Of a stretch of DNA of 64,000 nt, positions 8,004 to 15,589 are shown one piece after another; position 1 is the first letter of the stretch, and each line of letters starts with the position of its first letter. Below the pieces are notes generated by a model, which did not search any database, was not told the origin of the DNA, and was given only the letters and a program-made list of their open reading frames with translations. The stretch is from Modicisalibacter radicis (GTDB lineage: Bacteria > Pseudomonadota > Gammaproteobacteria > Pseudomonadales > Halomonadaceae), in assembly GCF_900961225.1 (NCBI RefSeq), contig NZ_CAAHFN010000098.1:124001-188000 (forward strand), written 5' to 3'. The translations under genes were made by a program, and so were the position numbers.

Positions 8004-9281
8004 ATGAGCGAGACCAACCACCCCTGGAACCAGCCCATGCCGGAGCAGCAGTTCGAGCTGATGCGCGAGATTCTCGACGCGCCCAGCCCGGTCGGCCTGG
8101 AAGGCGCGATGACTTACGGCGTGCTCAAGCCGCAGTTCGAGTCGTTCGCGCCGAGCGATTGGCAGCTTCATCAGTACCAGGGCCACGCCGGCGTGGTGCT
8201 GGATACCCATCCCGGCCGCGACGACATGTTCAAGGTGATGCTGATCGGTCACGCCGACAAGATTCGCATGCAGGTGCGCTCGATCGGCGATGACGGCAAG
8301 ATCTGGATCAATAGCGACTCCTTCCTGCCCACGGTGCTGATCGGCCACGAGGTCAAGCTGTTCAGCGAAGACCCCGACAATCCCGGCAGCTATCGGGTGA
8401 TCCAGGGCGGCACGGTGGAAGCGCTGGGCGCCATCCATTTCGCCGATCCGGCGGTGCGCTCCGGCGACCGGGGCATCAAGAAGGAGCAGATCTACCTGGA
8501 TCTGCAGATCCACGGCGAGAACAAGAAGCAGCAGGTCTTGAACCTGGGCGTGCGCCCCGGCGACTCGATCATCATGGATCGCCCCATCCGGCCGGGCTTC
8601 AGCCCGGATACCTTCTACGGCGCTTACCTGGACAACGGTCTGGGGTGTTTCGTCACCAGCGAGGTCGCGCGGCTGATCGCCGAGGCGGGCGGCACCCGGC
8701 AGGTGCGCGTGCTGTTCGCCATTGCCAGCTACGAGGAGATTGGCCGCTTCGGCAGCCGGGTGCTGGCCGGGGAGCTCGAGCCGGACGTGCTGATCGGCGT
8801 CGACGTCAATCACGACTACGTGGCGGCACCCGGTATCGGCGACCGGCGCATGCAGCCGCTGGAAATGGGCAAGGGCTTCACCATGGCGGTGGGCGCGATC
8901 GCCAGCGAGCAGCTCAACCGGATCATCGAGAGCACCGCCAGACAGCACGACATTCCGATGCAGCGCGACATGGTCGGCGCTGACACCGGCACCGACGCCA
9001 TGGCCGGCGTGCTGGCCGCGGTGGATTGCGCCGCGACCTCGATCGGCTTCCCGATCCGCAACATGCACACCATCTCCGAGACCGGCAACACCCAGGACGT
9101 GCTGGCGGCGATCCATGCGCTGACCTACACCATCCAGGCGCTGGATGCCCTCGACGACCCGCACCGCGAGTTCCTCGACAACCACCCGCGCCTAGACCGG
9201 GCCACGCCGCTGAGCCACCAGGGCTCGGCCAAGCCGGAGGGCGAGGACGAAAAAGGCGAGGAGAAGGACAAGGACGCCTGA
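8004..9281 (+). CDS. M42-family metallopeptidase/aminopeptidase
   Basis: A 425-residue cytoplasmic dinuclear metallohydrolase of the M42 (glutamyl aminopeptidase/endoglucanase-like) family. Likely metal and catalytic residues are visible in order: H83 in LIGHADKI, D210 in GAYLDNGLG, the catalytic pair E244/E245 in ASYEEIG, D267 in GVDVNHDY, and a histidine near residue 351 in IRNMHTISE. Members form tetrahedral peptidase complexes that trim peptides. ATG 8004 is preferred over ATG 7980 because of the AGAGAG ribosome site just upstream and because homology starts after it. The last ~20 residues are very acidic/lysine-rich (EGEDEKGEEKDKDA), unusual for the family but common for tails in halophiles. 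A strong terminator follows. Confidence 0.85.
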   Translation: MSETNHPWNQPMPEQQFELMREILDAPSPVGLEGAMTYGVLKPQFESFAPSDWQLHQYQGHAGVVLDTHPGRDDMFKVMLIGHADKIRMQVRSIGDDGKIWINSDSFLPTVLIGHEVKLFSEDPDNPGSYRVIQGGTVEALGAIHFADPAVRSGDRGIKKEQIYLDLQIHGENKKQQVLNLGVRPGDSIIMDRPIRPGFSPDTFYGAYLDNGLGCFVTSEVARLIAEAGGTRQVRVLFAIASYEEIGRFGSRVLAGELEPDVLIGVDVNHDYVAAPGIGDRRMQPLEMGKGFTMAVGAIASEQLNRIIESTARQHDIPMQRDMVGADTGTDAMAGVLAAVDCAATSIGFPIRNMHTISETGNTQDVLAAIHALTYTIQALDALDDPHREFLDNHPRLDRATPLSHQGSAKPEGEDEKGEEKDKDA

Positions 9282-9309
9282 TCCGGCGGACACGATTCGC
9301 TGAGCCACG

Positions 9310-9354
9310 GCCACGTTGAAAGCGCTCCTGGAACGCTTGCAACGTGGCTTTTTT
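9310..9354 (+). terminator. Rho-independent terminator after M42 peptidase
   Basis: Two 15-base arms, GCCACGTTGAAAGCG (9310-9324) and CGCTTGCAACGTGGC (9334-9348), pair with a single mismatch around a 9-base loop and are followed at once by six T (9349-9354). This ends the peptidase transcript just before the convergent siderophore-reductase gene. Confidence 0.9.
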
Positions 9355-9365
9355 GTCAGCCGGCC

Positions 9366-10115
9366 TCAGGCAGTGCTGTGCTCCGCGGCATCCTGCGACT
9401 TGGCAAGCTTGTGCTGGTCTTCGCTGTTACCCATCTTCCAGTAGCTCGACAGGTAGAGCTGCTGCTTGTTCAGCGTGTACGTCTGCTTCAGGTGGCTGCG
9501 CAGCTTGCGCATGCTGGCGAACTCGCAGGCACCCCACACCGCGGGTTGCCCGGCGGGCATCGACAGCCCGCGCAACCGCTCGAGCAGGGCGTCTCCCTCG
9601 GGATCGGGGGTCGGGTTGACCAGCCAGTGCAGGTTCAGGCCCGCGGGGTGCTCGAGCGGCTGGATGTCGGCTTCGTCGAGGACCTCGATGAGCGCGTGCC
9701 CCTGCGCGTCGGCGGGCAGCATCGCCAGGTTCACGCTGATCGCCGGCAGGGCGGTCATGTCGCCGATCAGCAGGAACCAGTCGGCCTCGTCATGGATCAG
9801 CTTCCTGGGTCCGGGGCCGCCGATGAGGATGCGCTCGCCAGGCTCGGCCGCGAGCGCCCAGCGCGAAGCCGGGCCTGCGCTTTCATGGATGACGAAGTCC
9901 ACGTCGATTTCGTCGGGGCGCTGGTGGCGTACCGTGTAGGTGCGCATCAGCGGGCGCTCCTCCTCGCCGCGCGGGAAGACGAGCTTGATGTAGGCGCTTT
10001 CCTGGTCGGCCGGAAAGTCGGCCATGCCCTCGCCGCCGAGGGTGATGCGCAGCATGTGCGGGGTGACGAAACGGCGTCCGGTGACGGTGAATTCGCGGGG
10101 GGCGGAGCGACTCAT
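9366..10115 (-). CDS. Siderophore-interacting protein (ferric-siderophore reductase, ViuB/YqjH-like)
   Basis: A 249-residue cytoplasmic flavoenzyme. The N-terminal FAD-binding barrel includes the signature RPLMRTYTVRH near residue 55-65 (R-x-Y-T-x-R). The C-terminal NAD(P)H-binding SIP domain includes DEADWFLLIGDMTALPAI near residue 110-127 and the family's closing SSYWKMG-x-x-E/D motif. Such enzymes reduce Fe(III)-siderophores to release iron. Its ATG overlaps the stop of the upstream marR gene by four bases (ATGA), so the two form a coupled operon. Siderophore-reductase genes are commonly Fur-controlled; I did not find a convincing Fur box, and the marR-type operators at 10591-10635 appear to be the control element. 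Confidence 0.92.
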   Translation of the reverse strand: MSRSAPREFTVTGRRFVTPHMLRITLGGEGMADFPADQESAYIKLVFPRGEEERPLMRTYTVRHQRPDEIDVDFVIHESAGPASRWALAAEPGERILIGGPGPRKLIHDEADWFLLIGDMTALPAISVNLAMLPADAQGHALIEVLDEADIQPLEHPAGLNLHWLVNPTPDPEGDALLERLRGLSMPAGQPAVWGACEFASMRKLRSHLKQTYTLNKQQLYLSSYWKMGNSEDQHKLAKSQDAAEHSTA

Positions 10116-10576
10116 GCGTGGGGCCCTCGTTGTGGTTCGTGATGCGCCATGTCGGGCGCCATGTTGTCGGACATGTGATTGATCAGTTGCAGGAATCGAG
10201 CGATATCGGCCTCGCTCAAGCCCGCCGTCATGCGCTCGGCGGTCTGACGCTCGAGTTCGCGAATCTGCATCATGAGCCGCTCGCCGGCCGGAGTGGGAGT
10301 CAGCCAGTGGCTGCGGCGGTCCTCGGGGTTCGGGGTCTTCACGATCAGCTCGGCATCGAGCAGTTCGTTGAGAACCCGGGCGATCTGTGCCTTGTCGCGA
10401 CTCATCCGCTTGGCGATCGAGTGCGCCGTGCTCTGCGGCCGATGGCAGATGGCTTTCATCACCCGGATGTGAGTGACGGCGACGGGAATGTCGGCCTCGC
10501 GGGCGGCGGTGCGCAGCCCGGCCCGGTAGGCATGCGTGAAGCGATGCAGGGAGTCGCTGAGTGACTGGGGAAGCAT
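10112..10576 (-). CDS. MarR-family transcriptional regulator
   Basis: A 154-residue winged-helix regulator. The recognition region STAHSIAKRMSRDKAQIARVL and the wing DRRSHWLTPTPAG are typical of MarR. The C-terminal helix ends in a His/Met-rich stretch (NHMSDNMAPDMAHHEP), which could bind a metal, though that is inference. I chose ATG 10576, not the in-frame ATG at 10632-10634, because a good promoter and operator repeats occupy 10591-10635 and the upstream start would lie before the transcription start. It overlaps the siderophore-reductase gene by ATGA, suggesting that it represses its own operon. Confidence 0.88.
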   Translation of the reverse strand: MLPQSLSDSLHRFTHAYRAGLRTAAREADIPVAVTHIRVMKAICHRPQSTAHSIAKRMSRDKAQIARVLNELLDAELIVKTPNPEDRRSHWLTPTPAGERLMMQIRELERQTAERMTAGLSEADIARFLQLINHMSDNMAPDMAHHEPQRGPHA

Positions 10577-10590
10577 GTTGCCGTCCGTTT

Positions 10591-10635
10591 GGTTGACAAT
10601 ATCAACTATGTGGTTGATAGGGGACATTGTCAACC
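10591..10635 (-). promoter_or_regulatory. Promoter embedded in two MarR-type operators
   Basis: On the minus strand a consensus -35 TTGACA (plus-strand 10628-10633), 17-base spacer and a -10-like CATAGT (10605-10610) lie upstream of the marR start at 10576. The same bases form two inverted repeats of the half-site GTTGA/TCAAC: GTTGACAATATCAAC (10592-10606) and a wider pair at 10613-10634. The outer arms GGTTGACAAT (10591-10600) and ATTGTCAACC (10626-10635) also pair. A dimer bound here would block both promoter elements, consistent with autorepression by the MarR protein. Seen directly; the binding protein is inferred. Confidence 0.75.
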
Positions 10636-10742
10636 AGTTTGCCCGTCATCGCCAGGCATGGAGCGCTCGAGACTATCGGGAAGTCGCGCGTGCATGGCCA
10701 CCGCCATGCCGCGCCGGCGGGTAGGCGGCGAACTGGCCCGGG

Positions 10743-11375
10743 CTAGCTGTCATCCGGGCGATAGAAGTCGAACTCGGTGGTCTCGGCGGTCTTGATGTAG
10801 TGGTTCGACCAACTGGGCGCGACCTGCTTGTGATGGAAGTACAGGGCCCCGTCGGTACTGTCGGCGAGCGTCCCGTTGAGCGCGCGGCGCGCGATCTCCT
10901 TGGACCCGGCGTAGGCCTCGTCCTCGTGCGCGCTGTCCGAACGACCGTCGCACCACCAGGAGAACTGGCAATTGCCCTGCTCGGAACCCTGGCGGACGAC
11001 CTCGCAGACCGTGTTGGGAAATTCCGGGTGGCCGAGGCGATTCATAACCACGTTGGCGACGGCTTCCATCTCGCCGTCGCCGGCACCCCGGGCCTCCCAG
11101 TAGATGGTTCGCGACAGGCAGGTGATGGGGTCGTCGAGTGGCGCGTCGCCCTGCGGGTCGACGGCCTGCACGCCGGTTGGCGTCAACGCCTGGACGGGCG
11201 CCGGTGGCGCCTCGCTGGGCTCGGCCGAGGCTTTCTGCTCGAGTATCTCGGCCTTGTGCTCGGCGACTTCGGCCATCTGGGTTTCGGCGCTGGCCAGGGC
11301 AGGGCCGGTAGCCGGCCAGAGCCATGTCACGCTCAGGGCCAGACTCAGCAACACGGAATAACGGCGCACGTGCAT
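10743..11375 (-). CDS. Exported SleB-like cell-wall hydrolase (Hydrolase_2 domain)
   Basis: A 210-residue protein with an N-terminal signal peptide (residues 1-30, hydrophobic core LLSLALSVTWLW, cleavage near ALASA-E). An Ala/Glu/Pro-rich linker (31-80) follows, then a SleB/CwlJ-type hydrolase domain from about residue 83. The domain shows the motif SRTIYWEARGAGDGEMEAVA with the putative catalytic Glu94, then VANVVMNRL, CQFSWWCDG and GALYFHHKQVAPSW. In non-sporulating gammaproteobacteria such proteins act as periplasmic peptidoglycan lytic transglycosylase-like enzymes. It stands alone on its strand; neither neighbour suggests a pathway. Confidence 0.87.
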   Translation of the reverse strand: MHVRRYSVLLSLALSVTWLWPATGPALASAETQMAEVAEHKAEILEQKASAEPSEAPPAPVQALTPTGVQAVDPQGDAPLDDPITCLSRTIYWEARGAGDGEMEAVANVVMNRLGHPEFPNTVCEVVRQGSEQGNCQFSWWCDGRSDSAHEDEAYAGSKEIARRALNGTLADSTDGALYFHHKQVAPSWSNHYIKTAETTEFDFYRPDDS

Positions 11376-11649
11376 GTCGGTTTCTCGTCGAGGCGTAGCG
11401 CAATCCTACGTGGCCTGGCGGCCAACGGCCATTTGCGCTGCCAACGCTTGCCGCTCGAAGTGCCGCTCGCCGGTCCGCCGAGCTTATACCCTGCGAGTCT
11501 CGTGCGAACGCGACGGCGACCAAAGGCTGACGGGCGTGGTGACGGGTCAGTCGTTTCCCTGAGTCGGGGTGCCCATCGGCCTGATCTTCTTCTTGCGACG
11601 CCGCTCGGTGGCGTTGCCTTGTCTCTCGTTTTCCCAGCCCCTCCCGATC

Positions 11650-11692
11650 GGCCTTCCGCGGGGCGGCCTTCCGTGGGGCGGCCTACCACAGG
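11650..11692. repeat. 15-bp tandem repeat, about 2.8 copies
   Basis: GGCCTTCCGCGGGGC (11650-11664) is followed directly by GGCCTTCCGTGGGGC (11665-11679) and a degenerate third unit beginning GGCCTACCACAGG. It is non-coding as far as I can tell and sits about 55 bases before the tetR operator. Function unknown. Confidence 0.7.
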
Positions 11693-11746
11693 AGGTGGAA
11701 CTGCGACCAATGTCTAGACCCTGAAAATTGCATTGCCAGAAGCGCT

Positions 11747-11764
11747 CTTGTACACATGTACAAG
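11747..11764. promoter_or_regulatory. Palindromic operator upstream of tetR
   Basis: The arms CTTGTACA (11747-11754) and TGTACAAG (11757-11764) are perfectly inverted around a 2-base spacer. A promoter can be read over it: TTGTAC at 11748 and TACAGT at 11772 with an 18-base spacer. Position, size and symmetry suit a TetR dimer; autoregulation by the following gene is inferred. Confidence 0.65.
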
Positions 11765-11796
11765 AAGTTAATACAGTCGAACATGAGGCGCGCCCG

Positions 11797-12441
11797 GTGA
11801 CCACAGTAGCGACCCCATCAGTCAAGGAAAGGCTTCTCGCTTCGGCGCAGCGGCTCTTCTCGCAAAGCGGCTACCACGCCGTTTCGATGCGTGCCATCGC
11901 CAAGGAGGCGGATGCCAATGTGGGCAGCCTGACCTACCACTTCGGCTCCAAGGCGAGCCTGCTTCGCGAGATCTACATGCGTCACACGGCGCCCATGAAC
12001 CAGCGGCGGCGGGAATTGCTCGATGAGGCGGTGCGCATACACGACGACGAGGAGCGGCTCAGGTTCGTGCTGCGGGCCTACGTCCTTCCGGCCTTCTCCA
12101 TGTCGGAAAACAGCGTCGGAGGCGGCGCCGAATTCACGCGCATGCGGGCGGTGCTGTCGGCGGAAGGCAACAAGGATGCAAGTGCGATCATCGCCGATTC
12201 CTTCGATGAAACCAGCCATGCCTTCATGCGCGCCATCGCCGACTGCGTGCCCGGGGCCAGCAAGGAAGGGCTTTTGTGGTGCAGCCAGTTCCTGCTCGGC
12301 TCGCTGTACTACGCGCTGATCAATCCCGAACGCATCACCCGGTTGTCGGGCGGCGAGGTCGACGGTCACGACCGTGATGCGGCCATCGATGCGCTGGTCA
12401 ACGCCAGCTTCGCCAGTTTTCGCGACCTGGCGTCCCGCTGA
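11797..12441 (+). CDS. TetR-family transcriptional regulator
   Basis: A 214-residue TetR/AcrR regulator. The DNA-binding domain occupies residues about 9-55: KERLLASAQRLFSQSGYHAV, then MRAIAKEADANVGSLTYHFG (recognition helix with the typical Y-H-F) and KASLLREIY. The C-terminal helical domain is the ligand pocket. I place the start at GTG 11797, with GAGG (11785-11788) eight bases upstream; the in-frame ATG at 11728 would lie before the operator palindrome. It precedes the TAXI-TRAP carrier genes on the same strand by 86 bases and is their likely regulator. Confidence 0.88.
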   Translation: MTTVATPSVKERLLASAQRLFSQSGYHAVSMRAIAKEADANVGSLTYHFGSKASLLREIYMRHTAPMNQRRRELLDEAVRIHDDEERLRFVLRAYVLPAFSMSENSVGGGAEFTRMRAVLSAEGNKDASAIIADSFDETSHAFMRAIADCVPGASKEGLLWCSQFLLGSLYYALINPERITRLSGGEVDGHDRDAAIDALVNASFASFRDLASR

Positions 12442-12527
12442 GAGTGATGCCCGTCCGGCCAGGACGGTCGAGTACAACAACCGCGAGCCAAGCCAGTCGC
12501 GAGCACGTCAATCGAGAGGAGTGCATC

Positions 12528-13463
12528 ATGAAAGTCTGGAAATCCATCGCCGCGCTGACGGCAGGCCTGATACTGGCCAGTGGTACTGCCAGCGCCGACG
12601 AGCGTCTCTCCATCGGTACCGGAGGTACCGGGGGGCTGTTCTACGTGATCGGCGCCGGGATGGCGGATACCCTGAACAAGCATATGCAGGACACCACGGC
12701 CCGGGCGGAGGTGACCGGCGCCTCGATCGAGAACGTGCGGCGAGTCGCGGCCGGGCAGATGGCCCTGGGGCTCTCCTCCTCGTCCACGCTCTACGAGGCC
12801 GCCCACGGCGAGGGGCCGTTCGACGGTGACCCGCAGGCGGTCCAGGGCATCGCCTACCTGTATCCCGCCGTGCTGCAACTCGCGACCACCGCCGACACCG
12901 ATATCGCGGGCATCGCCGAGCTGGCGGGCAAGCGTGTCAGCCTGGGGCCTCCCGGCAGCAACTCGGCGGTCCTCGCCAAGCGTATCCTCGAGGCGTACGG
13001 CGTCTTCGATTCCATCGAACCGCAGTTCCTGTCGTACACCGAAGGGGTTGGCGCGCTGATGGACGAGCAGATCGATGCCACGGCCGTGCTGGCCGGCGCC
13101 CCGACCGCGGCACTGATCGACCTGAGCTCGCAACGCGACATGCGCCTGTTGCCCGTCGAGGCGGCGCAGGTCCAGGCGATGCTCGATAAGTACCCCTACT
13201 ACCAGCTGTATGACATCCCCGCGGGCACCTACGCCGACCAGGACGAGCCGGTCACCGCCATCAACGATCCGGCGATTCTGTTCACCGCCGAGGATGTCGC
13301 CGAGGACACCATCCATGGCGTGACCAGGACGCTGTTCAGTCATCTCGACGAGTTGGGCGAGGTGCACCCGCAGGCCAGGAAGATCTCCCTGGATACCGCC
13401 GAGGACACGCCGGTCGACCTGCACCCGGGCGCCAAGCGCTACTTCGAAGAAGCCCAGCAATGA
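12528..13463 (+). CDS. TAXI-family TRAP transporter solute-binding protein
   Basis: A 311-residue periplasmic receptor with a Sec signal peptide (residues 1-23, ending ASGTASA-D). The mature protein begins RLSIGTGGTGGLFYVIGAGM, the hallmark of TAXI receptors (IGTGGTGGxYYPxG). A GAGAGGAG-type ribosome site (12514-12521) precedes ATG 12528. TAXI receptors deliver solutes to a fused DctQM permease, here the next gene 24 bases downstream. Known TAXI ligands include glutamate/glutamine, alpha-ketoglutarate and other carboxylates. The co-operonic LigI-like lactonase suggests a dicarboxylate or pyrone-type ligand, which is inference only. Confidence 0.92.
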   Translation: MKVWKSIAALTAGLILASGTASADERLSIGTGGTGGLFYVIGAGMADTLNKHMQDTTARAEVTGASIENVRRVAAGQMALGLSSSSTLYEAAHGEGPFDGDPQAVQGIAYLYPAVLQLATTADTDIAGIAELAGKRVSLGPPGSNSAVLAKRILEAYGVFDSIEPQFLSYTEGVGALMDEQIDATAVLAGAPTAALIDLSSQRDMRLLPVEAAQVQAMLDKYPYYQLYDIPAGTYADQDEPVTAINDPAILFTAEDVAEDTIHGVTRTLFSHLDELGEVHPQARKISLDTAEDTPVDLHPGAKRYFEEAQQ

Positions 13464-13487
13464 TCACGACGTGATCGAGGCGTAATC

Positions 13488-15473
13488 ATGCAATTCATCG
13501 ATAAACTGCTGCTGGAGGACGGCGAATCCCGGCAGGGGGAGCGGGTGGTGATCTCACTGCTGTTCGCCCTGCTGGCCGTGGCCGTCACGATACTGGTCGT
13601 CTACGGCGCCTATTACGGCGGCATCACCGCGCTGATCCTGCGCTCGCTGTTCTTCTCGGCGGTGGCGGCGGCCGGCCTGCTGTACGCCGGGCTGCGCGCA
13701 CGGCCGATCGTCCTGAAGCTGCTCTGCTACGCCCTGGTGGTCATCGCGCTGATCCCCGGTCCCTACCTGTGGCAGACCTACATGGACATCATCATGCGCG
13801 GGGCGATGTCCACTGCGCTGGATCGCTACCTGTTCGTCGGCCTGATGCTGGTGGTGGTGATGCTGGTGCGGCTGTACGTGGGCTGGGCGCTGGTGGTACT
13901 GATCGCCGCGGCGCTGGGCTATGCCTATTTCGGCTATCTGATTCCCGGCAAGTACGGACACGGCGGCTACGACCTGTCGCGGCTGACCTCGACGCTGTTG
14001 CTGTCGACCGAAGGCTTCTACGGCGTGCCGATGGGGGTGGCCGCCGAATACATCTTCCTGTTCGCGCTGTTCGGGGCGCTGCTGACCAAGATCGGCACCG
14101 GCGAGGTGTTCGTCGACATCGCCCGCGGGCTGACCGGCCGGGTGCAGGGCGGTCCGGGGCTGTCGGCGGCGCTGTCGAGCACCTTGCTGGGCTCGCTCAA
14201 CGGCAGCGCGGTGGCCAATGTGGTCACCACCGGCACCTTCACGATTCCGCTGATGAAGCGGGTCGGCTACAGCCCGACGCTGGCCGCCGCCATCGAGGCC
14301 GCCGCCTCGTCGGCGGGGCAGATCATGCCGCCGGTGATGGGCGCCGCGGCCTTCCTGATGGCCGAGATCATCGGCGTGCCCTACGGCACCATCGCGCTGG
14401 CGGCGCTGATCCCCGCGCTGCTCTATGTGGCGGCGCTGATGACCGCCGTGTATCTGGAGGCCGGGCGGCTGAACCTGGCGCGGGACACTTCGGGCGGTCT
14501 GCGCTTTCTGGGCGAGACGCTGCGCAAGCGCGGCTACCTGCTGCTGCCGCTGATCTGTCTCATCGCGCTGATGGTGATGGGCAGGTCGCCGACCCAGGCG
14601 GCGGTGCTGTCGATCGTCGTCGGCCTGTTGATCAGCCCCTGGCAGAAGCTGACCCGGATCGGCCCGGTCGACCTGGTCGAGGTGTGCAAGGACACCCTGC
14701 TGGCCACATTGCCGATCGTCGCCGCCGTGGCCGCCGCCGGCACGGTCATCGGGGTGCTCAACCTCACCGGCATGGGGCTGATGGTCTCGGGGCTGATCGT
14801 CGAGGTGGGCGGGGCGAGCCTCTGGGCGGTGCTGCTGCTGACGGCCGTGGCGTCGTTCGTGCTGGGCATGGGGCTGCCGACCTCGGCGGCCTACCTGCTG
14901 CTGGCCGTGCTGGTCGCGCCGGCGCTGACCCAACTGGGCATGCAGCCGATCGCCGCGCACATGTTCATCTTCTACTTCGGCCTGGTGTCGGCGATCACCC
15001 CGCCGGTGGCGCTGGCCGCCTACGCGGCCGCGAGCATCGCCGGATCGCCGGCCAACGCCACCGCCGTGGAATCCATGCGGCTGGGTTTCGTCAAGCTGCT
15101 GGTGCCTTTCCTGTTCGTCAACATGCCGGGGCTTCTGATGATCGGCGAGCCGCTGGACATCGGCGTCGCCATCGTCCTGTCGTTCCCCGCCGTGGTCGGC
15201 ATCACCATCGCCTTCGCCGGCTGGCTGTCGCGGCCGCTTGCCAGGGTGGAGCGGCTGCTGTTGGTCGCCGCCTCGATCGCGGTGGCCTGGCCGGTCCCGG
15301 CCACGGACTTCGATCCGCTGACCCTGGCGATCCGCGGCGCGGGGCTGGCCGCCCTGATCATGCTGCTGGCGAGAATCCACCTGTCCCGCCGGACCGTGAC
15401 ATCCTCGCTGACGCCATCGCCGGGGATGGACGAAGGCGCACTCGACAAGACCTCATTGGGGAAGGAAACATGA
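13488..15473 (+). CDS. TRAP transporter fused permease (TAXI type, DctQM)
   Basis: A 661-residue inner-membrane protein in which the small (4-helix) and large (12-helix) TRAP subunits are fused, as is usual for TAXI systems. The first ~190 residues hold the DctQ-like helices. The remainder is DctM-like, with the typical GSAVANVVTTGTFTIPLMK near residue 243-261, AAASSAGQIMPPVMGAAAFL near 272-291 and a late MGLPTSAAYLLLAV plus FGLVSAITPPVALAAY. It works as an ion-driven symporter with the binding protein encoded upstream. Its stop overlaps the start of the 39-codon ORF by ATGA. Confidence 0.93.
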   Translation: MQFIDKLLLEDGESRQGERVVISLLFALLAVAVTILVVYGAYYGGITALILRSLFFSAVAAAGLLYAGLRARPIVLKLLCYALVVIALIPGPYLWQTYMDIIMRGAMSTALDRYLFVGLMLVVVMLVRLYVGWALVVLIAAALGYAYFGYLIPGKYGHGGYDLSRLTSTLLLSTEGFYGVPMGVAAEYIFLFALFGALLTKIGTGEVFVDIARGLTGRVQGGPGLSAALSSTLLGSLNGSAVANVVTTGTFTIPLMKRVGYSPTLAAAIEAAASSAGQIMPPVMGAAAFLMAEIIGVPYGTIALAALIPALLYVAALMTAVYLEAGRLNLARDTSGGLRFLGETLRKRGYLLLPLICLIALMVMGRSPTQAAVLSIVVGLLISPWQKLTRIGPVDLVEVCKDTLLATLPIVAAVAAAGTVIGVLNLTGMGLMVSGLIVEVGGASLWAVLLLTAVASFVLGMGLPTSAAYLLLAVLVAPALTQLGMQPIAAHMFIFYFGLVSAITPPVALAAYAAASIAGSPANATAVESMRLGFVKLLVPFLFVNMPGLLMIGEPLDIGVAIVLSFPAVVGITIAFAGWLSRPLARVERLLLVAASIAVAWPVPATDFDPLTLAIRGAGLAALIMLLARIHLSRRTVTSSLTPSPGMDEGALDKTSLGKET

Positions 15474-15589
15474 ACGCAATCGTGCAGACTCTCGAAGGGG
15501 CCGATTCCCGGCTCGTTCGGGAGCTCGGCGTGAACCGTACGCAGACCTTGAGGGGCGTGGCCCATCGGCACGGGGCGTTGGAATCATGA
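15470..15589 (+). CDS. 39-residue ORF coupled between TRAP permease and lactonase; possible gene remnant
   Basis: A small ORF (starts MNAIVQTLEGADSRLVREL, ends HRHGALES) with a strong GGGGAAGGAAAC ribosome site. Its ATG overlaps the permease stop by ATGA, and its TGA overlaps the next gene's ATG by ATGA, so it sits in the operon exactly as a real gene would. The N-terminal pattern (hydrophobic strand, then Ala-Asp, then Leu-Gly) is reminiscent of the first residues of RraA/4-carboxy-4-hydroxy-2-oxoadipate aldolase proteins, which often accompany LigI. It could therefore be the residue of an internally deleted aldolase gene, or a genuine short coupling peptide. No function can be claimed. Confidence 0.5.
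   Translation: MNAIVQTLEGADSRLVRELGVNRTQTLRGVAHRHGALES

Larger units (their letters stand above)
11376..11796. other. Intergenic region between divergent hydrolase and tetR genes
   Basis: This 421-base gap separates the minus-strand hydrolase from the plus-strand tetR gene. It contains a 15-base tandem repeat (11650-11692) and the tetR operator (11747-11764). Short Arg/Pro-rich frames cross it on both strands but have no start with a ribosome site and look like artefacts of the repeat. I found no gene here. Confidence 0.5.

Noticed and set aside
11650..11692. Possible CRISPR-like repeat
   Set aside because: Units are 15 bases, directly adjacent without spacers, and no cas genes are present.
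13554..15380. Very long minus-strand open frame (about 600 codons) opposite the TRAP permease, and a similar plus-strand one in another frame at 13769-15589
   Set aside because: Their products are dominated by Gln/Arg/His/Asp or Arg/Gly/Ala with no domain pattern. They are frame shadows caused by the GC-rich third codon positions of the permease gene.
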